DNA of 64,000 bases from Imbricaverruca yamaguchii (Eukaryota > Arthropoda > Thecostraca > Neoverrucidae): NCBI GenBank assembly GCA_034440575.1, contig JAOTOL010001234.1, positions 248,001 through 312,000 of the forward strand, written 5' to 3'. Below are positions 1 through 11,016 of this stretch, one piece after another. Numbering within the stretch: the stretch's first letter is position 1; every line of letters starts with the position of its first letter. The notes under the pieces were generated by a model, which was given only the letters and a program-made list of their open reading frames with translations, had not been told where the DNA came from and searched no databases. The translations under genes were made by a program, and so were the position numbers.

Positions 1-2222
1 CACGCCTTCGTACCATGGCATGATCTATCCGTATACATTCGCAAGCGATGTGGCTGCTTATATATTCCCAGAAGGCACCCATTTCTTCTGACTCTGAGGG
101 ACAATTACACTTGAAAAGTAGGGAAATCGATAATATAAGTACTATGGAACCGGAAAGGAAGTAAAGGAAGCATATTTTAAATTGACGGGATGGATATACC
201 CAGAGTATTCCGAGCTTGTCTAATGACACTGGCAACTGTGTTCCGTGGATTGCGCGGTGTTAGTTGACTTTGCATATACTTAGGCATGATTGGTGCGCGA
301 GGAGGGCCACCCCGCATCCCGGCTCCCACGTCTCTGCTCGCCATTGCATGGCACCCCGTCCTGTGGCGCCACACATTGACGAGAACCGCAAGTTTGGTTC
401 GAGCCGGCTGGGCTTGACAGACTTGGAAGATATGACGTCATTTTACTCGTTTATGGTGCGTACGCGTCGTGATTGGTAGGTAGTTCAAATTGAATTCGTC
501 GCCATTATCGACTTTGTCATTCTTAGGGATCAATAGTGTAGTCTATTTGTCGAAATACGTTGGGAACGCTCGTATTAGTAAAACGCTAACATAAAAAGCC
601 GTTAACCGATTGTCGTTGAGCAGGCTTCTGTAGATGCGCGGAGAGGCTGCGCAGTGAAACTTCGCGTCGCCCGGATTCTTTGTCCAATTCCGGGCATACC
701 TGAATGGAGATCGGTGCGGAATGGTGCGGGATTTTCTGACATTTCTGCCTGGTGACATCGCGCACCAGCATTCAGAACGACATTGAAGGTAAGTCGGTAC
801 CTGCGGATGCTACCAGATTAGTCTCAACGTTTTTCAGCGGCCTGCTGACCGAAAATCAGGTTGAGCTCACCTGCAATACCTCACATTCCTGGCGGACGTT
901 GCATGCGCAGGAGGATACCTAAGTGCCTGCCGATATGCGTCCCTGCGATGAAAGGCACGTGGATGTTTTACAAATGCATTCCCTTCCATTCTGGGCGGCT
1001 CCGGTGCAGCCGCCGTGGTCGGAACTTTCGGCGGCCTGCCAGTGGGAGTGCAGCCAGGCGGACCTTGGGCATGTGATCTCGGCCGTCAGCACGGGACCGC
1101 ACCTGACCACGTCAGCTTCACTGGCTGGGCAAACAAATACGCTACTGTGCTTCTGTTCCGATTGTCGTTCACACAATAGACATTGCATAATTGTGGTCAG
1201 CCCGTAATGTGAAGTGGAGGTGGTCAGACCCATGATCGCAATCAAACTTGATGTGGCAAATGGCGTGTTTGGTGTCAATCCAATGCCCTGCGGTCGGTGT
1301 CTACAGGACGCATGTCGGATATCAGCAACGTTGGTGTGGCAGGGGCCACAGCTGCCCAATGCAATTGTATTCCTATAATCATGCCCCATGCCAGGAGATA
1401 TAGTTTCAGGAACGATCGATCCCATGGTCGTTTGGGGTCAAGTAAATCAAAATACTTTTTTTCTAAATGTATTTTTTTTCATGCACTGCCTCGTAAGACT
1501 GATGATGTTGAAATGTACTAGAAACACGATATTTGTTGCTGAGATTTGACCGATAGAAACTGACTAGAGACAATCAGAGGATCACTCCCCAGCAGATAAA
1601 TGTATGATGGATACGGTATATGAACCTGGGACTCTGTTCGATAATTATAAAGAACGACCGGGATCACAATTAATGATTTTCAGGACGGAATACCGATGTT
1701 CCGGGGTTTCCTGGGTTGAAAGGCAGCATTGGTCTAGGTTGACAAAGAAGTGTAAGTGGCACTACCGTACAACTGGCGCCGGTTACCGTGGCACCGTCCT
1801 ATAAATATATTGCGTCTGATGATGGACCAACTCCCTGGATTCGCCTCTTGGTTGGACGAGATCTGAGACTGCCTGTGGCAGAATGGTTACCGGGAGATGA
1901 AATAGGCGTGCACCGTGGTAACAACCCAGTCCTGGAAAACAAAAACCAAAAACGGAAAAAGAAAGAAAAGAAAATGTTACGTAACTTCCATCCAGAACAA
2001 ATACCCCCTCCCCAGGTCAAAATTCCTGGATCCGCCCCCAGCCCGTGCTGAGTGAAATCAACCTTCAGACAATCGTCCAATCGGAAACTTCAGCACAATG
2101 CATTTTAACCCATGGTTAAGCGGTCTGTCCACCCCGACACGGTCCAGATTACCGAGACCCTTCCTGTCCTGGTGCCAGTCGAACTTGTGGGCCAGAATCG
2201 TGAATACGCATCCAGGCCTCAA
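1..2222. other. Unassigned intergenic DNA
   Basis: I see no gene, RNA or well-bounded repeat here. Open frames reach 168 codons on the minus strand (919-1425) but match no family I recognise and have no codon-level support. A purine-rich stretch lies at about 1938-1975. A sequence around 2022-2040 (CTGGATCCGCCCCC) resembles the end of the GGATCC-type inverted-repeat elements found elsewhere in the window. Confidence 0.5.
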
Positions 2223-2251
2223 GATAAAGCCTGCATGTGGCAGGCTTTATC
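2223..2251. repeat. Perfect 12-bp hairpin
   Basis: Arms 2223-2234 and 2240-2251 (GATAAAGCCTGC and its exact complement) flank a 5-nt loop ATGTG. It looks like a bacterial intrinsic terminator, but there is no gene upstream and no downstream T run. It is one of six short perfect hairpins in the window. Confidence 0.75.
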
Positions 2252-3158
2252 AGAGTGATCGAAAAGAATGGGACTCAAGTCCTGGGATTTGTTCTCTTTC
2301 GGTTTCGTACCTTAAGGGATTCGACGTATCGCCATTGAATTTAATTTGAATCATCATTGATCGAACTTCTCGCCATTAATTAAGAGTCCTTTCCTTACAC
2401 GTTTCCTGTTCGTACGCCTTAGTTACCCCCACTCCCATGAGGTCATATACTTGTTCTGGTACCCTGTTAATGTTGCGTTCTCATTTGCCCTATTCAGTTT
2501 GAAAATATGTCTTGAAAATAAGGACTTGTGCCTCCCCTGGCTTCGTGAGACGTCTCCAGTTCCGTTGTCCAGCAATCCTACGGAGTCTGTATAGCGTAGA
2601 TAATGTTTTGTTGCCTCGTATACTGGATCTTTTGGGGAAGATTGTGCCAGCCTGGCTTGATCAAAACACAAGCTTGCCCCTTTTCACACAGACCATCGGC
2701 CAAGAGAACGTCACACGAGTTTTGTGGGTGGAAGCGAAGCCTCTTCCCGGTGGGTTCTCTGTGGAAAGTGGGAAATTTGACTCGTAGTGACGCCCACACA
2801 TACCGGAAGTACAAATACCGCCTGAATGCCATGTGTCCAAATTTGTAAGTTTGGGTGGACAACAACATATATTCCAACAAGACAATTATTTCCATCGTAA
2901 GTGGCCGGTTTAACTTTATGTTGACATCTCCCATATGCTTATATCAGGTACCCAAGAAATGGGTACCTGATAGTATAGCACAGCTGGCGTGAATGACCTT
3001 CACTTACCGCTTATAGGTTTTGAAGTGATGCTGGGCTGTACCCATTCTTTAATTATATCATGCGGTTGCATACCAAATGTATTATCTACCAACCAACATT
3101 TAAGTTACATTGGAAGATGTTTATTTGCATGTGACGCTCAAGTGAATATGAATTTGGA
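2252..3158. other. Unassigned DNA
   Basis: No gene or dispersed element is recognised. Overlapping open frames of 70-118 codons at 2423-2934 occur on both strands and look like chance. The stretch contains the hairpin at 2942-2972. Confidence 0.5.
2942..2972. repeat. Perfect 13-bp hairpin
   Basis: Arms 2942-2954 (TATCAGGTACCCA) and 2960-2972 are exact complements around the loop AGAAA. No adjacent gene explains it. Confidence 0.75.
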
Positions 3159-3248
3159 CACACTGAATATGTGTGAATGGGTGCAAAATGACCCTAGATG
3201 TTGACGCGCCCCTAAACTCCAATCCACCACCACCACACTGAATATGTG
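3159..3248 (+). mobile_element. 60-bp LINE 3'-tail insertion with 15-bp TSD
   Basis: The 15-mer CACACTGAATATGTG occurs at 3159-3173 and again at 3234-3248. Between them lies a 60-bp insert (3174-3233) that ends in the LINE-type 3' tail core CGCGCCCCTAAACTCC plus a short CCA/CAC repeat. The same core ends the LINE at 4741-5693. An exact duplication around a simple-repeat tail is the signature of target-primed reverse transcription with extreme 5' truncation. Confidence 0.85.
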
Positions 3249-3463
3249 AGTGCTTGTGACGTTTTCCCCACCTGGCCACAAAGGACCACGCACTGACGCG
3301 GTCGATCAATCGCTCAGTACTGGAGGCGGGGTTGGGAACGCAGTCTTGTCATGAATGTTTATCGTCATGAATATTATCCTCTCTGGAAAGTTTGTCACAC
3401 CCTTTTCCCCGAAAGATTTAATGGGGCTGTTTGAAAATTGCTGCAGACTTGGTACTGTGTCAC

Positions 3464-3587
3464 AAACATGCCCGACGCAGACGATGCGCCCATAGACTCC
3501 AATAACTAACTAAGTTAATACATGCCCGACGCAGACGATGCGCCCATAGACTCCAATAACTAACTAAACTAACTAAAACATGCCCGA
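3464..3587 (+). mobile_element. Two tandem LINE-tail fragments in one target site
   Basis: The target word ACATGCCCGA occurs three times, at 3466-3475, 3520-3529 and 3578-3587. The outer pair extends to 12 bp (AAACATGCCCGA). Between the copies lie two tail fragments, 3476-3519 and 3530-3577. Both start at the same CGCAGACG and end in AACTAACTAA-type tails of different length. Either one insertion was duplicated by recombination between target repeats, or two insertions hit the same site. Confidence 0.8.
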
Positions 3588-3650
3588 AACTGACCGAACA
3601 GGGTATTTGACGTCAAAACAGAAAAAAACATACTCGCTGACTGAATGCCC

Positions 3651-3829
3651 GACAATTTCTGCTGTCGGACTATGGGTACCAAAGGTCCCGGGTTCGACTC
3701 TAGCGCCACTCAGGACATTTCCCAATCCCGCGGCCCACCGGCGAAACAGTGTGGGCGGCGCCATTAGCCGTGAATGTGCACAAAGTGTGTCGTGAACCAA
3801 CCAATAAACAAACAAGACAATTTCTGCTG
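3651..3829 (+). mobile_element. tRNA-derived SINE, 5'-truncated, with 14-bp TSD
   Basis: GACAATTTCTGCTG is repeated exactly at 3651-3664 and 3816-3829 around a 151-bp body (3665-3815). The body has a pol III B-box-like GGTTCGACTCT at 3691-3701. It lacks an A box, so the tRNA head is truncated, and it ends in an A-rich tail (AACCAATAAACAAACAA). The last ~40 bp recur in reverse orientation at 13037-13078, so this is a dispersed family. No protein is encoded; mobilisation would use a partner LINE. Confidence 0.85.
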
Positions 3830-4740
3830 GATGGAGACACCAGGCATCCCGCTGTGGTATAGTTTCATGTCAGGTGTATAACAACGGCGCAGAAGTTTTG
3901 ATTACCTTATAATAAAGACGATGCGACCATAAAACGGCCACTCTGACCCTTTTCAGACCGAATTAGTGTTGACAATACGGGCACGAAGTCGTGAGCAAGG
4001 GCGGTGGATCATGGGGCTAAGGGAAGTAGCACCACAAGCCTAATTAATTTTATAATTAACTCTATGGCGTTGCATGGCAAATAATGAGGCTAAGATGAAT
4101 CCCCGAGCCAAACGAGGATCCGCCGTGCTTGGCATTGTGCCAGTCAGCGTGTCACAGAGGCTCGGCGTCGGCCCAGTGCGTCATCATGTCACTGCTTCCC
4201 CAGCACAGCCCGCCACGGCCTCACTTTTCCTGACATTGTCTGCCGCCGCCCGGACACTTCTCACCGCAGCTGGCCAAGGAGCAATTCATAGTGGACGTGA
4301 CCTCTGTAAAATGCGGCTGTCGAAATTGGGAAGCAAGAAGTAGTGAACACTTAAAGAAGCCGCCGTCGCCTCTGCCATGGCCTGCTGAACGGCCGCTATG
4401 CCGCAGGCTATTGGCAGCCAGATATGCGTGTAAGGTCGCCCAAAACCCAGAGTATCCAGCATACCCGTGGGTGTTCCCGGGATCTTCGATACCATGTCGG
4501 CCGTCTCGCAGTCAACGTGCCCTACCGTTTTGTTGGCGTATTTCCTGGACGCTGCGTAGTCGCAACATCAGACCCGGCTGTGTGGACACGTACTGCTATT
4601 TCGTCTACCCCTCCATGGCAGGTTGCCCAACCTATAAATCGATATTACTTTGTGACATTAAAAAAATGCGATATGAGCACAGCAGAATTCCAAATGATGT
4701 CCCTTAAGAAAATACATGAATACCGTGACTTCTCCCGGCC
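3830..4740. other. Unassigned DNA
   Basis: No gene recognised. Open frames up to 138 codons (4291-4707) match nothing known to me. Part of 4600-4740 may belong to the truncated LINE that follows, but I cannot place its 5' break. Confidence 0.4.
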
Positions 4741-5548
4741 TTCCACGGCGGTTCCAAGTCGGAGTCTGGGATAGGCTGCTCCTGCGTCAGTCGATCCGGT
4801 GCTGGCTCTTTCTGCCTACCAAAACATGCATTAATTTTTACCGCCGAATTGTACGCCATTTTGAAAGCTGTTCGTTTCATACAAAAGGATCAGACCTCCA
4901 ATCACGTTGTTTTCACCAACTCATTGCAATGCAATGAGTCAATCCACCAACTAGGATAACCGACTTATTCGCAAAATTCTACGAGTTGTAGAATTTCTAG
5001 ACGAAATGGGCAAGACCACTGTTTTCTGCTGTATCTCCAGTCACGTGGGACTAGCTGGGAATGAAGCTGTCGACATGGCTGCGAAGACCACCAGTAGTGG
5101 CCACGTCGTTTCGCTGTTACTCACTCCAAAACATTTCTACCCACCTATATCATCGTTTATGCGATCAGACTGGCAACGAGCCTGAAGCTCAACATGTAAT
5201 AAACTAAGTGTCCTGAAGCCGACACTAGGACTGTGGGGGTCATCGCATCGGGCCGAACGATGGGAAGAAGTTGCGCCCTGTCGTATAAGAATCGGACATA
5301 CCATAGCCACACACAGCTACTTACTGTCCGGAGGGGACCGACCCTTGTGCCCGCGCTGTTCTGCCCTACTTACCGTACACCACGTCATTGTAGCCTGTTC
5401 AGCGCTGGAACCTCTACGCCGCCAGTATTTTGGAAGAGCGAGCACCAACTCCTTGCTTGTTCTACTGGGTGACGTTTCGGAGGTCGTGATGTCCAGTAGC
5501 ATCTTTGAATTCCTTCGACAAACAAATTTTGGTGTTATATATCATTAA
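4741..5548 (+). pseudogene. LINE ORF2 C-terminal relic (RNase H + CCHH/C region)
   Basis: The first frame (about 4741-4950) reads FHGGSKSESGIG then IFTAELYAILKAVRF and VVFTNS. This is the start of an RNase H fold in which the first catalytic Asp (normally in a TDGS motif) is Gly and the third (normally FTDS) is Asn; the AELYAI Glu is kept. After a frameshift near 4950 the second frame continues with SSHVGLAGNEAVDMAAK, which keeps the last catalytic Asp. Then come RIGHTIATHSYLLSGG, LCPRCSALLTVHHVIVAC (a likely zinc-binding C-x2-C...HH...C cluster) and a stop at 5546-5548. An in-frame TGA lies at 5183-5185. The copy is dead: one frameshift, one stop and two lost catalytic residues. Confidence 0.85.
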
Positions 5549-5693
5549 TGATAGCACATACTCTACTTTTACTGCTATCTGATTTGAAGGACACAACATT
5601 CTAGACATTCACGACATCTAATCACTTATTGGCACAAAATTACCTTGTTGTCGACGTGCCCCTAAACATCAAATCATCATCATGTTGTGTTAA
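4741..5693 (+). mobile_element. 5'-truncated I-type LINE (RNase H to 3' tail)
   Basis: This is the 3' end of a non-LTR retrotransposon. It contains the RNase H domain, the conserved C-terminal region after it, a short 3' UTR (5549-5648), and a terminal core at 5649-5680 (GACGTGCCCCTAAAC) running into an ATC repeat ending near 5693. RNase H downstream of reverse transcriptase is typical of the I group (I, Nimb, Ingi). Reverse transcriptase and ORF1 are absent here. I found no convincing target duplication. The tail core defines the 3' end of the ultrashort insertions elsewhere in the window. Confidence 0.85.
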
Positions 5694-7507
5694 GTCCCTC
5701 ACTAGAGGTGCTGAAAAGTAGGTTGGATAAATTGTTTAGGTCTAGTAATAATATCTTTTGAATTCTAAGAAGTTCCAGTGGGGAGATGGGAATTGAGTGC
5801 ATGAAGTGTCTGAGTCACACGTGTGTTTCGCGAGATCGAGCAAACGGGTGAATATGCTGGTGTAGACAGTTTTTAAAAAAACTCAGAATATAGTATTGAT
5901 TGAGGTTATATTATTATTTTTCCAGTGGATGGGTTCCCAATTATAGGCTTTGCCTAGATGGATTTTTTTGCGGCTCCCTGTGACCTGGACACTTTATGGC
6001 TGTATTACTTTAAAGCCTAACTACTCAGTTTTTGCTACCTCGGGATTCATCATTGCAATGAACCAAAGGTGTTGCTTCATGAAAATTATTGGGGAGTGGC
6101 GGGGGAGGACAGTGAAAGAAAATTATTTGGATCACACGTTGAACAAAAGTATTTTCGCGGGCCTCGATACCCGTATCCGAGAAAATATGTCAGAAGACGG
6201 AACAGAAAATTTCCCTTAAAAAGACGAGGCAAATTGACAACCGTATAATGGACCAGTAAATTTCGCTGCAATCGAGGACGATTGTTTAGGACATGCAAAG
6301 CATCTGGTGTGAATAAATCAAACGAAACGGTACCACAGAAGTTCGATTGAGAACGATACGAGACACTCGAATCTAGAACTACGATTTCACAACTCAACTA
6401 CAACGACGAAGCACAAGCCATCCCGAACAAGCACACCGTCATTCAGTCACTTTTGCTTGTTTGTATGGTTTTCGTTGACGAACATCGGTACATTTACATG
6501 CTGTCCAATTGCCGTTCCATTCCTACAATCTCCCTCTCCCCTTGTCCCTGCTGCAGTCTATTGAGCCGGCGCCAACTGACCACAGTGATGTTTACTGCAA
6601 ATTCCCTACTTCCCTAGGGCCATAGCTGACTACTAGGGACTAGGGCTAGTCCTACTAGGGACTAGGGCCCGTGACCTACGCCCTTTGCTGTTCAGCGAAC
6701 TGAGGATTTCACATGCATTCTGCATAATAATATCAACGGCCCGTGTGGGTGTATTTGCAAGCGAATACGAGAGCCGCAGGAAGAGATTTTCTGTACCGGG
6801 TGTTACCTTTGAGGTGTGTGTGTGTGGAGGGGGGGGATGTGAGCTGTACGTGAGTGCTGGACGAAACTCGGGAAACGTGTCAATCTCGGAGCATGGTTGG
6901 GCACTGAAGCTGAGTTGAACCCCATCCCAATGTAAAATAATTGACCATGTGGGCTGGAAATTAACAGTTAATGGAATTGTGCTATTTCATCCTTGTCTTA
7001 GGTTTTTACCATTTTGCCACATGTGTGGGCAGTCACACACATGACTGCTAAAAATGTAAAATGCATGTGACTGAAGTGAAAGGCACTCCGCTTTTTTAAT
7101 TCTTAAGTGGTGATCCTTTATTTTCTTCCAATCTTTCACTATTCCCAAGCAACTTCTTTCTTCATCCACAGAGTTAATGGTGAAGTAATTTTAGGACACT
7201 GCCCCATCCGCTCTGCACCGGATCCCAACTGGGCGGTCGCTCCTGCTGCCGGTGCTGGCGCGTACGTGGCGGCGACGTTCGTCTCGTGAGTGCAGGATCA
7301 AGTGCGATCGGCACCAGTCACCGGCTGGCTAGGCTGGACGGCGACGCTCCCGTGTGGCGGCACGGCGCGTGTTGCCCAGATTAGGCGGACGGCCTTCGAT
7401 TCCGAGAAGGTGTCGCCATCGTTGAGTGCACGCCCAGTGCAACATAATTATCTGGCTAATGTCATGTACTGAGGCCATGACTGTGTTAAGTCGGTGCTGC
7501 TGCTAAC
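5694..7507. other. Unassigned DNA
   Basis: No gene recognised; frames reach only ~100 codons. A cluster of repeated ACTAGGGACTAGGG words with a small inverted repeat (GGACTAGGGCTAGTCC) lies at about 6610-6670. A (GT)n run followed by poly(G) lies at 6813-6837. Confidence 0.5.
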
Positions 7508-7755
7508 TAGTTGGGAAATTCACGTCTACTCGGAGAGATCATAACTTCGTATTTCGCCCTGCATTTACACCCCGTGACATGTCATTCTGACCGACTTTCG
7601 CTTGCTTTCACTGTTTGATGATGTTACTTCCATTTCACTGTTTGACCGATGATGTTGCTTGCATTTCACTGTTTCACTGACGATGTTATGGGCCCTGCTT
7701 GACGGACGCAGTCGATGCACCCCTAAACTCCAATAACCAACTAATTAGTTGGGAA
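7508..7755 (+). mobile_element. LINE-tail-bearing insertion, ~228 bp, 10-bp TSD
   Basis: TAGTTGGGAA occurs at 7508-7517 and 7746-7755. The enclosed 228 bp (7518-7745) ends with the tail core GCACCCCTAAACTCCAATAA. The body includes three degenerate ~30-bp repeats starting TTTCACTGTTT (about 7605-7690). The short duplication makes the boundaries less certain than for the other insertions. Confidence 0.6.
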
Positions 7756-7834
7756 CTTCGGCAGGCCTCGTCTACACTCCATCTTGTCCGCTTGATGCAC
7801 ATCATGCTGCATGGAAATGCATTCGAGGCACCCC

Positions 7835-7908
7835 AGAGGGTGTCTCCTGGTCAGAGGGCAACACCTTTCCATGGGGTAGCACATGTCCCAGCCCCCTCCA
7901 CTGTACCC
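7835..7908. mobile_element. End fragment of GGATCC-type inverted-repeat element
   Basis: This stretch aligns by eye with the right end of the element at 20882-21215. Shared blocks run in the same order, ending in CCACTGTACCCG versus CCACTGTATCCG. It abuts the 10-bp minisatellite. Confidence 0.5.
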
Positions 7909-7971
7909 GACCTGCAATGTTGCTGAACGAGAGTGTGACCGAGATGTCCGGCAGGGGACGGCGATCTTTGC

Positions 7972-8364
7972 CGTCCCCTCCTGTCCCCTGCCGTCCCCTG
8001 TTGTCCCCTGTCGTCCCCTGCCGTCCCCTGCCGTCCCCTGTCGTCCCCTGCCGTCCCCTGCCGTTCCCTGCCGTCCCCTGCCGTCCCCTGTTGTCCCCTG
8101 TCGTCCCCTGTCGTCCCCTGTCGTCCCCTGCCGTCCCCTGCCGTCCCCTGTCGTCCCCTGTCGTCCCCTGCCGTCCCCTGCCTTCCCCTGCCTTCCCCTG
8201 CCGTCCCCTGCCGTCCCCTGCCGTCCCCTGTCGTCCCCTGCCGTCCCCTGTCGTCCCCTGCCTTCCCCTGTCGTCCCCTGCCGTCCCCTGCCGTCCCCTG
8301 CCGTCCCCTGCCGTCCCCTGCCTTCCCCTGTCGTCCCCTGTCGTCCCCTGCCTTCCCCTGCCTC
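7972..8364. repeat. 10-bp minisatellite, ~39 copies
   Basis: The consensus is CCGTCCCCTG with variants TCGTCCCCTG, TTGTCCCCTG, CCTTCCCCTG and CCGTTCCCTG. From 7981 to 8360 all 38 units keep exact 10-bp phase with no indel. The array is strongly C-rich on the plus strand. Long frames exist in several phases on both strands simply because the unit lacks stops; I do not call them genes. Confidence 0.97.
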
Positions 8365-9943
8365 TGCCTACAACTGCAACCGTGCCAGACCCGCCGCAGA
8401 CGTCGACCCTTATAAAGATGACGCAAGAACACTTCCGGTCACTGTCCGACCTGCGATAAAAGTCACGAATCGTCTTCAAGCCATTGCCATCTGCCCAGTC
8501 GGCCCGTCCTCCGATGAATCAGTCGGACTGGCGTGTTTTCCGCCAGATACATTGCCGTTGCGCATGCTAATCCTCTTGCTTGATCCTTCAGTGATGCTCG
8601 GGAAGCGGCGTCCGTGGCGGAGCAGAACGGGTCCTGTACTTCACAACACGCATGTATAAGTCAACGGCAGCAATGAGTCGGACGCGGCTCGCGAGTCGAC
8701 AATGTTGTTTATCCGACGACTTTGAGCGGTAGCGCCCGTGCTGGGATCTCGACGGCGTGTGCATCCGCCGAAAGTGGTTGGCCAGCGATCCAAGGCCGCG
8801 GCTGGTGGGCGCGTGCTGCCCGATCCCGGTCTGCTGTCCGCTCGGTCGACGACCGGTTATTTTCTGGCGCCGACCGGCCGAGTCATCATCCGGCGCTTCC
8901 TCTTGCGGTCGGTCGTGCGCGCGGGGCTGGACAGGATTAGCAAGGATTGCATGATTCGCAATCCTGGACTGCAGCAATCCTTTTTCGAAGATTGCAGGAC
9001 TGCGATCATTTTCTTGAAATCGGATCGGATTGCTTTTTTATCGTGCAATCCTTTTTGCACACTTTTTACTCTATGGTGGCCTCGGCGATTTCTTATTGGT
9101 GACACTTCTGTCGGCAAGCGCCGGCTGGGCAAGCAAGGCTCGAGCGCAGATTACATGCGCAGTCGCAGTCACGCATAAATGAGTGAGTCAGATTTGAAGA
9201 CCCCAAAGCATAAGTACACGATGACTTAGTAGAAATGGTGTCATTTTGAAACATTGTTGGGTTGTTCGTTTCACATTAAGCGAAGCAACGGACCACAGTA
9301 GCAGCGTGACTGTTGGTTTCTTTCCACATGGCTGAAATGGCGGGTGATTTTGAGCGCGGTGGAACGAACTGGAAGAGGGCCATCAGACAAACGGTGTCTC
9401 CACTCCAGCTATGTATTTCCTGAGTATGGCCGAAAGTGTGTCGTAGGCGATGTCAATACAACAGGCGAACACTATAATCTTTCGTATTTCGCTACATCAA
9501 CAATCGCAAACGCAGACATGCTTTAAGCAGCACTTTTAGGCACCGAGAACTGTGGCAGTCAATGCGGAAACCGCTAGTCTGATAAGAAGACAGCAGAAGA
9601 CGAAGCACGAAGTTCCAAGTAACTACGGCTCAGCTAGAATTTCACGTCCCGAAAAAGATTACAGTATGCGTGCGCAACTCGGTGGAGTGAAGGTTGGATG
9701 GAAATACTTTTAATGTGGAGGATTCCGGGCTCTATTCCAGTCATAGGGATATTTTTGAGTGCCCTGGTCGTATGCCTAATTTGCAACATAAAAAGGAAAA
9801 TATTCGGAACAGGAACGGGCTTCAAGCATAATTTGATTGCCTTCTGTTTTAAATTCGCGACGCTTGGTGCAAATAAGCCATTACTGGTATATACATTCCT
9901 TAGCGATCTGACGAGGAACATTTCGTCTCATTAATACTTATTT
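8365..9943. other. Unassigned DNA with an octamer cluster
   Basis: No gene recognised. About 8942-9052 holds five matches to AGGATTGC or its complement within 110 bp, one pair forming a small hairpin (8943-8965). Open frames at 8588-9178 run on both strands and look fortuitous. Confidence 0.5.
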
Positions 9944-10135
9944 TACAATGGCCTTTCCTCGATGTCTAGAAAATGCAGTCAAAACTTATTTTACTCTTGG
10001 TACATACTCGAGTACAAACCTCCCTCGAATCACAAAATATATTTTATCCTCGAACCATAATTTTTGGGTTCCAGAATATACACCAAGAGGTAGCTTTTGA
10101 CTGCATTTTCTAATCATCGAGCAAAGGTCCTCGTA
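9944..10135. mobile_element. Inverted-repeat (foldback/MITE-like) element, copy 1
   Basis: The outer ~60 bp are imperfect inverted repeats: left CCTTTCCTCGATGTCTAGAA and, read on the minus strand from the right, CCTTTGCTCGATGATTAGAA. Both continue into a CAGTCAAAA and CTCTTGGT block. A second copy with a different central core is at 63603-63802. There is no coding potential, and I see no clear target duplication. Confidence 0.8.
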
Positions 10136-10953
10136 TAATATGGATGGATTATTGGTATACATTGACTGGGCTTCGGCAACACGTGCTGCACAATGGGTGA
10201 CGCTCTCCTATTGACCTGTGACTATCTGATTATGGGTTCGGTGAGTGCAAAAATATGCTTATAGTGGACCCTGATAGGTGAAGAATGGGTGGTGTTTTAT
10301 GCACTTTTGAGGGGGCAAGTGTCCCTCAAATGTTTGCTTCACTCCCCTCGCCCACCCATCCCCATCTCCCAAAAAACGACAAAAATACACTTTTAACATG
10401 AGATACTATGGAGTGTGTCCCAATCCATTTGAACCCACCAATCGTCTTCATGCATTGTGCCCCCACCTCCAGAGTAATTGTCAGAAATCAACGCCCGTGG
10501 GATGAAGGCACCTCCATCAATTTTTGGTTCGAATACATTATCTAATAAATGTACTCACATTGTCGCAGGGTTGCTAGGACTATATTTATCGTCCGAAAAA
10601 AGGTTTAAGATGATATTAAAGTTGGTTGGACTTTGGCGATTCGCCGCAATAAAAAGTGGGGGTTGCCGACAAAACAAACGAATCTGATCTCAGTCGTTAC
10701 GTGAATGTTTGTCTTGTGGGCGCTGCATGGGAAATATTGGACACCCATGGAAATGGTTTCCCACCGAATGTTGATAGAGGTAACATGTTAGGTTTCACAT
10801 ATCTTGATTCATTCTGAGCATATCTTTACTTACACTGCACCCACCAGCCGATCGTGAGAGTCGATGGCAGTAATGTAGCCTTGCGACGTGTTGCCAATAC
10901 TGTGGCATGATCGTCCTGCCGCGTCTTCCGCGCCACGGAGCCGGTCGGTCTCG
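10136..10953. other. Unassigned DNA
   Basis: Nothing recognisable as a gene. A phrase around 10300-10335 (ACTTTTGAGGGGGCAAGTG then CCCTCAAATG) suggests degenerate transposon sequence, but I cannot bound it. Confidence 0.4.
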
Positions 10954-11016
10954 GTCGGGCGCTCGCTGCATGACCGATGCAGGCGATGCTCCCCTAAACT
11001 CCAGTCGGGCTCTCTC
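10954..11016 (+). mobile_element. 37-bp LINE-tail insertion with imperfect TSD
   Basis: GTCGGGCGCTCGC (10954-10966) and GTCGGGCTCTCTC (11004-11016) match at 11 of 13 positions. They flank a 37-bp insert (10967-11003) ending in GCTCCCCTAAACTCCA, the tail core without any simple-repeat extension. This is the shortest member, and its duplication is imperfect, so confidence is moderate. Confidence 0.55.

Noticed and set aside
919..1425. 168-codon minus-strand frame
   Set aside because: No recognisable motif; a plus-strand frame overlaps it; no evidence for coding.
2223..2251. Bacterial intrinsic terminator
   Set aside because: No upstream gene, no downstream T run, and the context is eukaryotic.
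7972..8364. CRISPR array
   Set aside because: Units are contiguous 10-mers with no spacers; the other arrays likewise lack unique spacers between fixed repeats.
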